Source: Micromonospora_E sp048060115 (GTDB lineage: Bacteria; Actinomycetota; Actinomycetes; Mycobacteriales; Micromonosporaceae). From it: a stretch of DNA of 64,000 bases. Under the pieces are notes generated by a model that saw only the letters and a list, made by a program, of their open reading frames with translations, made no database searches and was not told the DNA's origin. How positions within the stretch are numbered: the first letter of the stretch is position 1; each line of letters begins with the position of its first letter. The DNA lies in assembly GCF_048060115.1 (NCBI RefSeq), contig NZ_JBHMIM010000020.1:1-64000 (forward strand), given 5' to 3'. Made by a program: the position numbers and the translations under genes. Of this stretch, positions 24,346-32,682 are shown piece by piece.

Positions 24346-24624
24346 GCTCGGCACCGATCAACCAGCGCAGAGCCGAGGGGTGACGAGCAGCGCAGGCTGC
24401 TGGAAGACCTACACGGAGAGCCGCCAGCGCGCTTCGCCATCTGCGAGGACAGTCGGGTGCTCGGATGGGGGCTGGCGTTCGACGACGAAGCCGTGGTCGT
24501 GCCGACCAACGGCGGTTTGCCCAACCCGTTCAGCGGCATCAAGGCAGCACTGCGGCTGTACGGGATGGTCCGCCGCGTACGACTGGTCTGGGTCGACCCG
24601 CCCGACGGTCGCCAGCTGACCTGA
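24304..24624 (+). CDS. Small hypothetical protein, possibly 5'-truncated
   Basis: The frame gives 106 residues if it begins at a TTG with no ribosome site. The convincing part starts at about residue 33 (EDLHGEPPARFAICEDSRVL), followed by GWGLAFDDEAVVV and RVRLVWVDP. This resembles short actinobacterial proteins of unknown function found near DUF397/XRE genes. No good start codon is visible and its 5' end overlaps the regulator remnant, so the same deletion may have removed its beginning. Confidence 0.45.
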   Translation: MASDRPANEVSSDSARHRSTSAEPRGDEQRRLLEDLHGEPPARFAICEDSRVLGWGLAFDDEAVVVPTNGGLPNPFSGIKAALRLYGMVRRVRLVWVDPPDGRQLT

Positions 24625-24634
24625 CCGGCGGGGG

Positions 24635-25240
24635 TCAGGCCGGTCGTAGTACCGCGACCAGGAAATCCGCGCCGTCGGTGTACGGGCGCAGATCCCAGGT
24701 GGCCAGCAGCAGATCCTCGACCAGGTCGGCAGCCGGTACGTCGGCGAGGAAGTCGGCGACCGGGTAGCCCCGGTCGGTGCCGAATCCGACCACGATCCGG
24801 CCGCCGTCACGCAGGTGCAACCGCATCCGGCGCAACACCTCCCGGCGGGTGTCCGGAGCCAGGAACGTCATGACGTTGCCCGCGCTGACGATCGCGTCAA
24901 AGCCGTCGGCGATGCCCTGGGCGGGCAGGTCCAACTCGGCCAGGTCGCCGACCAGCCACCGCGGCCCCGGATGGTCGTGGCGGGCGGCGTCGATCAGCAC
25001 CGGATCCAGGTCGACGCCGACGACGTCGTGACCGGCGGCGGCCAGCGCCGCACCGACCCGGCCGGGACCGCACCCGGCGTCCAGCACCCGCGCCGTACGC
25101 GGCAACATCGCGTCGACCAGCCGCGCTTCACCGTCGAGGTCGGCACCGTCGCGGGCCAGCGACCGGAACCGGTCGACGTACCACTGTGAGTGCCCAGGGT
25201 TGGACTCCAGCAGCTTGCTCCACCCGTTGTCCGCACTCAC
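24635..25240 (-). CDS. Class I SAM-dependent methyltransferase
   Basis: A 201-residue Rossmann-fold methyltransferase. The SAM motif I is VLDAGCGPGRVGAAL, motif II reads GVDLDPVLIDAAR, and ISAGNV-like residues (IVSAGNVMTFLAP) mark motif IV. The GTG at 25240 is chosen because GAGGA lies about 8 bases upstream; ATG codons 9 residues and 3 residues upstream are possible alternatives. The substrate is unknown. The gene ends 10 bases from the convergent small protein gene and lies 31 bases downstream of the TusA gene on the same strand. Confidence 0.88.
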   Translation of the reverse strand: MSADNGWSKLLESNPGHSQWYVDRFRSLARDGADLDGEARLVDAMLPRTARVLDAGCGPGRVGAALAAAGHDVVGVDLDPVLIDAARHDHPGPRWLVGDLAELDLPAQGIADGFDAIVSAGNVMTFLAPDTRREVLRRMRLHLRDGGRIVVGFGTDRGYPVADFLADVPAADLVEDLLLATWDLRPYTDGADFLVAVLRPA

Positions 25241-25271
25241 GCCAGCCATCCTCGCACGCACCGCCATTCGT

Positions 25272-25538
25272 TCAGTGGGTGCGGCGGATGTCGAAGGCGG
25301 GGGAGCCGGCGACGGTCGAGGCGGCGACGAACTCCTGCCCGCGCATCCGGCACCAGGCCGGGATGTCCAGCGCGGCGGCCGGGTCGTCGGCCAGCACCCG
25401 CACCACCGACCCGACCGGCAGCTGCGGCAGCCGTCGGGCCAGCGCGATCACCGGCAGCGGGCAGCGTCGACCCAGGCAGTCGAGGGTCTCCGACACCGCG
25501 TCACCGTGGGACTGCGCCACCGCGTCGTCGCCGGTCAC
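25272..25538 (-). CDS. tusA: TusA-family sulfurtransferase
   Basis: An 88-residue sulfur-relay protein. The persulfide-carrying Cys is in the conserved CLGRRCPLPVIALAR (CPxP motif). The rest forms the two-layer TusA fold (VRVLADDPAAALDIPAWCRM). The GTG start overlaps the stop of the upstream cysteine desulfurase as GTGA, so the two are translationally coupled. The context suggests that it accepts sulfur from that desulfurase. The final acceptor (tRNA thiolation, molybdopterin or thiosulfate metabolism) is not shown in the window. Confidence 0.9.
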   Translation of the reverse strand: MTGDDAVAQSHGDAVSETLDCLGRRCPLPVIALARRLPQLPVGSVVRVLADDPAAALDIPAWCRMRGQEFVAASTVAGSPAFDIRRTH

Positions 25539-26674
25539 AGCCCGACCACCCCGGCCTCGGCCCGCAGGTCGGCCACCACCTGCGGCAGGTCGGCCAGGAA
25601 CCGGTCCACGTCCGACTCGGTGGTGTCGGAGTGCAGCGACACCCGCACGTTGCCGTGCGACAGCACCCCCATCGCCTCCAGCACGTGCGACGGGCGCAGC
25701 GTCGACGCCGTACATGACGAACCGGACGAGACGGCGTGCCCGCGCCGGTCCAGCGCGTGCAGCAGCGCCTCGCCGTCGACGTACAGGCAGGAGAAGGTGA
25801 CCAGGTGTGGCAGCCGGTCGGCCGGGTCGCCGACCACCTCCACGTCCGGCACGGTCTCGGCGACCGTCGCGCGAATCCGCTCCACCAGCGCCGACAGCCG
25901 TGCCGCCTGCGCGTCGGCCTCGGCGGCCACCGCGCGCAGCGCCGCCGCCGCGGCGACGACCGCCGGCAGGTTCAACGCTCCGGGCGTACGGCCGGATTCT
26001 CGCTCGTCGGCCGGGTAGGGCGACTCCCAGCGGACGCCCTTGCGCACGGCCAGCACGCCGACGCCGGGCGGGCCGCCCCACTTGTGCGCGCTGGCTGACA
26101 GCACCGACCAGCCGTCCGGCACCGGCAGCCGGCCGACCGACTGGGCGGCGTCGACGTACAGCGGCACGCCGTGCGCGGCGCACGCCCGCGCCGCCTCGGC
26201 GACCGGCTGGACGGTGCCCACCTCGTGGCTGGCGCTGATCAGCGTGGCGAACGCCACGCCCGGCCGGGCCACCGCCGCCGACCAGGCGGCCAGGTCGAGT
26301 CGGCCGAGCCGGTCCACCGGTACCGACACTGCCTCGCCGCCGGCGGCGGTGTGCCGCTGGGCGGCGTGCAGCACCGCCGAATGCTCGATCGCCGAGTGGA
26401 CCAGGGTGGGCCCGGATCGGCGTCGCCCGGCGAGCCCGCCGAGGACCGCGGCGTGCGCGGCGGCCGTACCGCTGGGTGTGAAAGAGATCTCGTCCGGGCG
26501 GACCCGCAGCGTCTCGGCGGTGGCCGCGCGGGCCGCGTCCAGCAGTTGACCTGCCCGGCGGGCCTGCGCGTACAGCCGGGCCGGGTCGGCCCAACCGTCG
26601 ACCAGCGCCGCCAGCAGTGCCTCGCGGGCGACCGGGTGCAGCGGGGCGGCGGTCGCGGCGTCGAGATAGCTCAC
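25535..26674 (-). CDS. Cysteine desulfurase (class V aminotransferase, NifS/IscS-like)
   Basis: PLP enzyme that releases sulfur from cysteine as an enzyme persulfide. From GTG 26674 it has 379 residues beginning SYLDAATAAPLHP. The PLP lysine is in SASAHKWGGP, and the persulfide Cys is in a loop reading AVSSGSSCTAS. The loop is the long, IscS-type (group I) form. The reading frame is open well upstream, but that part is not homologous. It is coupled by a 4-base overlap to TusA, pointing to a dedicated sulfur relay, and is divergent from ctaC. Confidence 0.92.
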   Translation of the reverse strand: MSYLDAATAAPLHPVAREALLAALVDGWADPARLYAQARRAGQLLDAARAATAETLRVRPDEISFTPSGTAAAHAAVLGGLAGRRRSGPTLVHSAIEHSAVLHAAQRHTAAGGEAVSVPVDRLGRLDLAAWSAAVARPGVAFATLISASHEVGTVQPVAEAARACAAHGVPLYVDAAQSVGRLPVPDGWSVLSASAHKWGGPPGVGVLAVRKGVRWESPYPADERESGRTPGALNLPAVVAAAAALRAVAAEADAQAARLSALVERIRATVAETVPDVEVVGDPADRLPHLVTFSCLYVDGEALLHALDRRGHAVSSGSSCTASTLRPSHVLEAMGVLSHGNVRVSLHSDTTESDVDRFLADLPQVVADLRAEAGVVGL

Positions 26675-26877
26675 AGCGTCCGACGGTACCGGCCGCCGGA
26701 GCCTTGGTTGGCAGTCGTGGCAGGTGACAAACGAGACCCCTCGCCGATATCGAGGCGACTGGTCGAGTAATCTGCGACCGTCGGTGACGCCTTTGGTCAC
26801 TGATGTCGCCACACGTGGCAGGTGGTGCTCACCGGCTACCGGTGGCATCGGTGACGCCGTTAGGGAGGCAGGACCAG

Positions 26878-27861
26878 GTGGTCGCACGGGATTCAGCAGC
26901 GCAGCTGTCGGCTGCAGGGCTCGGCGGTGGGGATCGCCCGCGGTCGCGTACTGCGCGCGGGCACGCCCGGCGGGGTCTGCCGGTGCGGGCCGCCGGAGCC
27001 GGCCTCGGCGGCGTGGCACTGCTCACCCTGCTCACCGGCTGTGACGTCGGGGCGGCGTTCGACGGATTCGGGTGGCCGCAGGGCGGGATCACCCCGCAGG
27101 CCAACCAGATGTACGACCTGTGGATCGGGTCGGTCATCGCGGCGCTCGCCGTTGGGGTGTTCGTGTGGGGCCTGATCTTCTGGTGCATCATCCGTTACCG
27201 GAAGCGCGGCGACCAGCTGCCGGTGCAGACCCGGTTCAACATGCCGATGGAGTTCCTCTACACCGTCGCCCCGATCCTGGTCGTGTCGGTGCTGTTCTAC
27301 TACACCGCCGTGGTGCAGACCGACGTCGACCGGCTCAGCGAGGACCCCGACGTCACCGTCGAGGTCGTCGCGTTCAAGTGGAACTGGCAGTTCAACTACC
27401 GCGACGGGATCGGCGAGGACGCCAACACGGTCGCCTCGACGGTCGGCTCGTCCGACATCATCCCGATCCTGGTGGTGCCCTCCGGGCGGACCGTGCGGTT
27501 CGAGGAGACCAGCACCGACGTCATCCACTCCTTCTGGGTGCCGGAGCTGCTGTTCAAGCGGGACGTCTTTCCCGGCAGCATCCGCAACCAGTTCGAGGTG
27601 ACCATCCAGCAGAACGGTGCCTACGTCGGGCGCTGCGCCGAGTTGTGTGGCACGTACCACTCGATGATGAACTTCGAGCTGCGGGTGGTCAGCCCCGAGC
27701 AGTACGACCAGTTCCTCGCCGCGAAGCAGGCGGGCAGTTCCACGCAGGACGCGCTGCGTACGATCGGGCAGGAGCCGTACGCGGTGACCACCTTCCCGTT
27801 CGAAACCAAGCGGGATGTGCAGAACTTCGGCAACACGAGCGCCCAGGGCGCGGGAAACTGA
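26878..27861 (+). CDS. ctaC: Cytochrome c oxidase subunit II (CuA)
   Basis: Receives electrons from cytochrome c into the dinuclear CuA centre of the aa3 oxidase. From GTG 26878, behind GGGAGG, it has 327 residues. A twin-arginine-free signal segment ends in the lipobox LLTGC (Cys near residue 50), so it is probably a lipoprotein. Two membrane helices follow (SVIAALAVGVFVWGLIFWCI; EFLYTVAPILVVSVLFYYTA). The CuA ligands are in GRCAELCGTYHSMM with the upstream His in DVIHSFW, and the FKWNWQF aromatic patch is present. It is followed after 10 bases by ctaF. Subunit I (ctaD), often between these genes in Streptomyces, is absent. Confidence 0.96.
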   Translation: MVARDSAAQLSAAGLGGGDRPRSRTARGHARRGLPVRAAGAGLGGVALLTLLTGCDVGAAFDGFGWPQGGITPQANQMYDLWIGSVIAALAVGVFVWGLIFWCIIRYRKRGDQLPVQTRFNMPMEFLYTVAPILVVSVLFYYTAVVQTDVDRLSEDPDVTVEVVAFKWNWQFNYRDGIGEDANTVASTVGSSDIIPILVVPSGRTVRFEETSTDVIHSFWVPELLFKRDVFPGSIRNQFEVTIQQNGAYVGRCAELCGTYHSMMNFELRVVSPEQYDQFLAAKQAGSSTQDALRTIGQEPYAVTTFPFETKRDVQNFGNTSAQGAGN

Positions 27862-27871
27862 GGGGCCGGGC

Positions 27872-28297
27872 ATGAGGACCGAGTGGCGGATCTTCGCCGT
27901 CGTCGCGGCGTTCCTGCTCGTCGTGTCCGGGGCCTACCCGGCCTGGACGTACGGGCAGATGGGGCACGTCGAGTGGATCGGCAGCACGGCGCTGATCCTG
28001 TCGTTCCTGCTCTGCACGATGTGCGGGGGCTTCTTCTGGTTCGTGTCGCGTCGCATCGACCTGCGCCCGGAGGACCGGCCGGACGCCGAGGTCGCCGACG
28101 GTGCCGGCGAGGTCGGCTTCTTCAGCCCGGGCAGTTACTGGCCGTTCGGCGTGGCGTTGGCCGCCACGATCGCCGGGCTCGGCCTGGTGTTCTGGCAGTG
28201 GTGGCTGATCATCTTCGGGCTGGTGTCGGTGACGCTGGCAGCGGCCGGGCTGCTCTTCGAGTACTACACCGGCACCCGGCGTACCGCGGAGCACTGA
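27872..28297 (+). CDS. ctaF: Actinobacterial cytochrome c oxidase subunit IV
   Basis: A small membrane subunit specific to actinobacterial aa3 oxidase, part of the bcc-aa3 supercomplex. The 141-residue protein has four hydrophobic helices: WRIFAVVAAFLLVVSGAYP, a segment around STALILSFLLCTMCGGFFWF, and two near the C-terminus. The motif FSPGSYWPFGVALAATIAGL is typical. The ATG at 27872 is 10 bases after the ctaC stop, so it is surely in the same operon. It is convergent with trpD. Confidence 0.93.
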   Translation: MRTEWRIFAVVAAFLLVVSGAYPAWTYGQMGHVEWIGSTALILSFLLCTMCGGFFWFVSRRIDLRPEDRPDAEVADGAGEVGFFSPGSYWPFGVALAATIAGLGLVFWQWWLIIFGLVSVTLAAAGLLFEYYTGTRRTAEH

Positions 28298-28450
28298 GCC
28301 CGTCGTCATTCGGCACGGCGTTGCTCGTTCAGGTCGAGCACGATCGCTCCGGCATCGGCCGCCTGTCGGGCGGCGCCATCGGTGCAGGCGTCCGAGCCGA
28401 CGAACGACCGGTACGGGCCGGTACCACCCGTCACGGTGCTGGACCGACTG

Positions 28451-29527
28451 TCAGGCCTGCCCAGCCGCTGCCTGGGCGACCTGCAACCAGCGATCCAGCA
28501 GGGCGGACGCCGCACCGCTGTCGATCGCCTCGGCCACCCGCCCCAACTCGGCACGGATTGCCGCCGCCGGGTCGTCGACCGACACCGAGCCGGTCTGCGC
28601 GCCGTGCGCCACCAGCGCGGCGGCGGCGTTGACCAGGACCGCGTCGCGTACCGGGCCGGGCTGACCGGCGAGCAGTCGCCGGGTGACGTCGGCGTTGAAC
28701 GCGACGTCGCCGCCCCGCAGATCGCCCGGGGCGGACCGTGGCACGCCCAGGTCGGCGGTGGCATCCACGACCAGCTCCCGCACCCTGCCGGCATGGGCGA
28801 ACCACACCCGGGTCGGGGCGGCGGTGCTGAGCTCGTCCAGCCCGTCCTCGCCCCGCATCACCAGCGCGGTGTCCCCCCGGCTGGCGAACACCTGCGCCAT
28901 CACCGGTGCCATCCGGGTGTCGAAACAGCCGATCGCTCCGGCCCGGGGCCGGGCCGGGTTGGTCAGCGGGCCGAGGAAGTTGAACACGGTGGGTACGCCG
29001 ATCTCCCGCCGGGTCACGCCGGTGTGGCGCATGCCCGGGTGGAACCGGGCGGCGAAGCAGAACGCGATGCCGACCTCGGCGACGCACCGGGCCACGCCCT
29101 CGGGGCCCAGATCCAGCGGGATGCCGAAGTGCTCCAGCAGGTCGGCGGCACCACACGACGACGAGGCGGCCCGGTTGCCGTGCTTGACCACCCGGGCACC
29201 GGCCGCTGCCACCACGATCGCCGCCATGGTGGAGATGTTGACCGTGTGTGCCCGGTCGCCGCCGGTGCCGACGACGTCCACCGCGTCGGCGCGCAGCTCA
29301 TCGGGCAGGCCGACCGGTACGGCGTTGGCGAGCATCGCCTCCACCAGCCCGACCAGCTCCGTCGATGTCTCGCCCTTGGCGCGCAGCGCGATGGCGAACC
29401 CGGCGATCTGCGCGGGGGTGGCGGAGCCCACCATGATCTCGCCCATCGCCCAACTGGTGTCGGCGGTGGAAAGCTGCTCACCCGCGAGAAGGGCGCTGAG
29501 CAGGTTCGGCCAGGACCGTTCACCCAT
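28451..29527 (-). CDS. trpD: Anthranilate phosphoribosyltransferase
   Basis: Second step of tryptophan biosynthesis, transferring phosphoribosyl from PRPP to anthranilate. At 358 residues it is a full-length member. Motifs are DVVGTGGDRAHTVNIST (PRPP binding), VKHGNRAASSSCGAADLLE and NFLGPLTNPARP, with RGEDGLDELS for the metal site. It sits alone, away from other trp genes, inside the respiratory cluster. The same placement is known in Streptomyces, so this is conserved synteny rather than a rearrangement. It is convergent with ctaF across about 150 gene-free bases. Confidence 0.96.
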   Translation of the reverse strand: MGERSWPNLLSALLAGEQLSTADTSWAMGEIMVGSATPAQIAGFAIALRAKGETSTELVGLVEAMLANAVPVGLPDELRADAVDVVGTGGDRAHTVNISTMAAIVVAAAGARVVKHGNRAASSSCGAADLLEHFGIPLDLGPEGVARCVAEVGIAFCFAARFHPGMRHTGVTRREIGVPTVFNFLGPLTNPARPRAGAIGCFDTRMAPVMAQVFASRGDTALVMRGEDGLDELSTAAPTRVWFAHAGRVRELVVDATADLGVPRSAPGDLRGGDVAFNADVTRRLLAGQPGPVRDAVLVNAAAALVAHGAQTGSVSVDDPAAAIRAELGRVAEAIDSGAASALLDRWLQVAQAAAGQA

Positions 29528-29594
29528 GGGGGCCTCCCAGATGCGTGGGGTGGGTGGTGCCGAGGGCGGTGCAGTGCCGCAGTGGTTCGTGTTG

Positions 29595-30002
29595 TCAGGC
29601 GGCGGGCAGTTTGCCGGCCCGGGCGCGGAGCATCCCGGCGACCGTCTGCCCGGTGGTCACCGGGTCGAGCGGGTGCATCAGGGTGGCGTCGACCTGTGCG
29701 AACGAGGCGAGCCAGCGGTCGGCAGCCCGGGCGATCACCACACAGGTCGGCGGCGCGTCGTCGCGGTCGTCCTTGATCTGCCGGGCGATGCCGAGCCCGC
29801 CACCGGGGGTGGCCTCGCCGTCGAGCAGCATCAGGTCGACCTCGTACTCGTCGACCAGCCGGATGCACTCGGCGTAGTCGGCGGCGTCGAGGAACTCGAC
29901 GGTCAGGTCGCTGGCGGGTCGGGTGCCGACGGCCAGCCGCATCCGGTCCCGCACCTGCGGGTCGTCGCTGTAGAGCAGGACGGTGTGCACACGCTCGGTC
30001 AT
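29595..30002 (-). CDS. CheY-like receiver-domain protein
   Basis: A stand-alone 135-residue receiver fold without an output domain. The acidic pocket is LLYSDDPQVRDRM, the putative phosphoacceptor Asp is in LMLLDGEATPGG, and the later Lys/Thr positions are less clear. ATG 30002 is preceded by AGGCGAG. It lies between ctaG and trpD on the same strand, and no cognate histidine kinase is nearby. In actinomycetes such orphan receivers near ctaE/qcr are common, and their role is unknown. Confidence 0.82.
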   Translation of the reverse strand: MTERVHTVLLYSDDPQVRDRMRLAVGTRPASDLTVEFLDAADYAECIRLVDEYEVDLMLLDGEATPGGGLGIARQIKDDRDDAPPTCVVIARAADRWLASFAQVDATLMHPLDPVTTGQTVAGMLRARAGKLPAA

Positions 30003-30122
30003 CTTCTCGCCTGACTCCCACCTCGTAGCTGCCGGCCGATCGTACCGCCCGGACCGACCGGCGGGCGGACCGGTCACCTGCCCGCGCGTCGCGGCGGTTG
30101 CCGGGCCTGTGCGCCGTACCGG

Positions 30123-31034
30123 TCAATCGGCGGTGGCGGCGGTGGCCGCTTCCTGGCGTGCCTCCTGGCGGTCGAGGTCCCGGTCGACGCGCCGGGCCTC
30201 CCGTTCGGACTGCCGCATCCACTGCAGCACCAGAACGGCGAGCATCGTGACGCTGACGAACTCGCCACCGGCCCACAGGACGCCGCCGGCGACCTCCTGG
30301 TCGGCCCACGGGTCGACCCAGTTCAGGCCGAGTGAGGGGTACCAGTCGCCGCCGAACAGGGTGGTGCTCTGCATGACGGTCAGGCCGAGCACGGTGTGGA
30401 ACGGCACGGAGAGCACCATCAGCAGCGCGCGGGCCGGGTACGGCCAGCGGCCGGGCAGTGGGTCGAGCCCGACCAGCGGCCAGAAGAACAGGCAGCCGGT
30501 CAGGATGAAATGGGCGTGTACGACCTCGTGGGCGAGGGTGTTCTCCAGGGTCAACCGGTACAGATCGGTGAAATACAACACAAACGGGTTGATAACAAAG
30601 AGCCCGAAGGCGACCAGCGGGAAGGTGATCACCCGCACGTACCGACTGTGCAGGACGGCGAGCAGCCGGCGCCGGGGTGCCCCGGTCAGGGTGCGCAGGG
30701 CCAGCGTGACCGGCGCGCCGAGGGCAAGGAAGATCGGTGCGATCATCGACAGGACCATGTGCTGGACCATGTGCACCGACAACAACGTGGTGTCGTACGC
30801 GTGCAGCCCACTGACCGTGACCGTGGCGACGCCGCCCAGCCCGGGGCCGATGAACAGCACGGTGCGCGAGACCGGCCACCGGTCGCCGCGCAGCCGCAGC
30901 CGGTGCACCCCGTACAGGTAGAGCCCGGCGACCACGACGAGCACCAGCGCCAGCCAGTTGTCCAGGCTGATCTCGGTGAACAGCGCCGAGACGGTGAACG
31001 GCGGCGGGGCGGCGATCAGGTCGACATCTGCCAC
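30123..31034 (-). CDS. ctaG: Cytochrome c oxidase assembly protein, caa3_CtaG family
   Basis: A membrane protein with about seven helices, implicated in copper insertion or assembly of aa3/caa3 oxidase. The 303 residues include conserved His-rich helices: LLSVHMVQHMVLSM, ENTLAHEVVHAHFILTGC and MQSTTLFGGDWYP near the C-terminal part. The C-terminus is a long charged helix (QSEREARRVDRDLDRQEAR). It is divergent from ctaE, with 108 bases between the starts. Function is inferred from the family and from the adjacent oxidase genes. Confidence 0.9.
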   Translation of the reverse strand: MADVDLIAAPPPFTVSALFTEISLDNWLALVLVVVAGLYLYGVHRLRLRGDRWPVSRTVLFIGPGLGGVATVTVSGLHAYDTTLLSVHMVQHMVLSMIAPIFLALGAPVTLALRTLTGAPRRRLLAVLHSRYVRVITFPLVAFGLFVINPFVLYFTDLYRLTLENTLAHEVVHAHFILTGCLFFWPLVGLDPLPGRWPYPARALLMVLSVPFHTVLGLTVMQSTTLFGGDWYPSLGLNWVDPWADQEVAGGVLWAGGEFVSVTMLAVLVLQWMRQSEREARRVDRDLDRQEARQEAATAATAD

Positions 31035-31142
31035 GCCGTCGAGGCTAGGTCAGTGCGGCCGGTCGACGTGATCCGCCCCTCCGACGGGTCGGGTTTGCCA
31101 CCCCGCCGCTCGTGGGCACTGACCGGCAGCAATAATGACCGC

Positions 31143-31742
31143 GTGACTGCGGCCCCAGCGATTGACAAGAGCCGGATCCACTCGCTGACCCGACCGAACA
31201 TGGTCAGCGTCGGGACGATCGTGTGGCTCTCGAGCGAACTGATGTTCTTCGCGGCACTGTTCGCGATGTACTTCTCCATCCGCGCGGCGGACTACAGCAT
31301 GTGGGAGGAACACACCCCACAGCTGAACATCCCGTACGCGACGGTGTTCACCGCGATCCTGGTCGCCTCCTCGGTCACCTGCCAGATCGGGGTCTTCGCC
31401 GCGGAGCGGGGAGACGTACACGCGCTGCGGCGGTGGTTCACCATCACCTTCGTGATGGGGCTGATCTTCCTGCTCGGGCAGGTCAACGAGTACCGGGAGC
31501 TCGTCCACCACGGGATCAAGATCAACGCTGACGGGTACGGCTCGGTGTTCTACCTCACCACCGGCTTCCACGGGCTGCACGTGGCGGGTGGCCTGATCGC
31601 CTTCCTGATCTTCATGGCCCGCTCCACGATGGGCCGCTTCACCCCGGCGCAGGCCACCTCCGCGATCGTCGTGTCCTACTACTGGCACTTCGTCGACGTG
31701 GTCTGGATCGGTCTCTACTTCATGATCTACTGGCTGCAATGA
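31143..31742 (+). CDS. ctaE: Cytochrome c oxidase subunit III
   Basis: Membrane subunit III of aa3 oxidase; 199 residues and five predicted helices, the short actinobacterial form. Typical elements are SSELMFFAALFAMYFSIRA, TTGFHGLHVAGGLIAFLIF and SYYWHFVDVVWIGLYF. The GTG at 31143 is chosen as the first residue before the conserved part (TAAPAIDKSRIHSLTRPN). There is no ribosome site; AATAAT at 31131-31136 could be a -10 element giving a leaderless transcript. The qcrCAB genes follow 79 bases downstream. Confidence 0.95.
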   Translation: MTAAPAIDKSRIHSLTRPNMVSVGTIVWLSSELMFFAALFAMYFSIRAADYSMWEEHTPQLNIPYATVFTAILVASSVTCQIGVFAAERGDVHALRRWFTITFVMGLIFLLGQVNEYRELVHHGIKINADGYGSVFYLTTGFHGLHVAGGLIAFLIFMARSTMGRFTPAQATSAIVVSYYWHFVDVVWIGLYFMIYWLQ

Positions 31743-31821
31743 TCAGCGCGTGGTCACGCTCCGTGCTGCTGCCGTGTGGCATCCATCAGACAGCTCGCAA
31801 AACCGTTAAGGACTACAGGCC

Positions 31822-32682
31822 ATGACATCTGACACCCCCGCCGACCGGCGAGCCGACCGCGGACGCGGTCTCCTCGCCCGGCTGCGCAGCGGGCGGGCCA
31901 CGCCTCGCGGCCGGGGCCGCCGGCGGTTGGGCACCGCGGTCCGGTTGCTCGTCGCGCTGTTCCTGGCCGGCGGTGTGTACACCGTCTTCGCGCCGGGTCT
32001 GCAGGCGCAGGACACGCCGCAGCTGTCCCGGGCCGCCGAGGACGGCCAGGCGCTGTTCGACCAGAGCTGCATCTCCTGCCACGGACGCAACGCCCAGGGC
32101 GTCGAGGGGCGCGGCCCGAGTCTGATCGGGGTCGGGTCGGCGTCGGTGGAGTTCCAGGTCGGTTCGGGGCGGATGCCGATGGCGCGCCAGGAGGCGCAGG
32201 CCGAGCGCAAGCCGGTGGTGTACACCGAGGAGGAGATCCGCCAGCTGGGCCAGTACATTCAGGAGCTGGGTGGCGGGCCGCAGCTGCCGGACGGCGAGAT
32301 GCTGCGCAACGGTGGCGACATCGCCGTCGGCGGCCAGCTGTATCGGATCAACTGCTCGTCGTGTCACGCGTTCAGCGCTGGCGGCGGTGCCCTGTCGTCC
32401 GGCAAGTTCGCGCCGAGTCTGGAGCCGTCGACCGACCGGCAGATCTACGCGGCGATGTTGACCGGTCCGCAGAACATGCCGGTCTTCGGTGACAACCAGC
32501 TCACCCCGGAGCAGAAGGCCGACATCATCGCCTTCGTGCAGGAGGGGCTGAAGACCGACGGGGATTCGGGCGGCCTGACCAACCTCGGCCGGTACGGTCC
32601 GGTCACCGAGGGCATCGCGATCTTCCTGGTCGGCATCACCGCACTGGTCTTCGCCAGCCTGTGGATTGCGGGGAAGTCATGA
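31822..32682 (+). CDS. qcrC: Menaquinol-cytochrome c reductase, di-haem cytochrome c subunit
   Basis: Cytochrome cc subunit of the bcc complex, which replaces a separate soluble cytochrome c in actinobacteria. The 286-residue protein has a basic N-terminus, one membrane anchor (RLLVALFLAGGVYTVF), two c-type haem sites (CISCHGRN and CSSCHAFS) and a C-terminal membrane helix (AIFLVGITALVFASLWIAG). The ATG at 31822 follows AAGGAC. The stop overlaps the qcrA start as ATGA, giving coupled translation of the three subunits. Confidence 0.96.
   Translation: MTSDTPADRRADRGRGLLARLRSGRATPRGRGRRRLGTAVRLLVALFLAGGVYTVFAPGLQAQDTPQLSRAAEDGQALFDQSCISCHGRNAQGVEGRGPSLIGVGSASVEFQVGSGRMPMARQEAQAERKPVVYTEEEIRQLGQYIQELGGGPQLPDGEMLRNGGDIAVGGQLYRINCSSCHAFSAGGGALSSGKFAPSLEPSTDRQIYAAMLTGPQNMPVFGDNQLTPEQKADIIAFVQEGLKTDGDSGGLTNLGRYGPVTEGIAIFLVGITALVFASLWIAGKS

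Noticed and set aside
28306..28450. Possible small gene between ctaF and trpD (minus strand)
   Set aside because: The open frame is an extension of a shadow of trpD; no start with ribosome site and no motif recognised.
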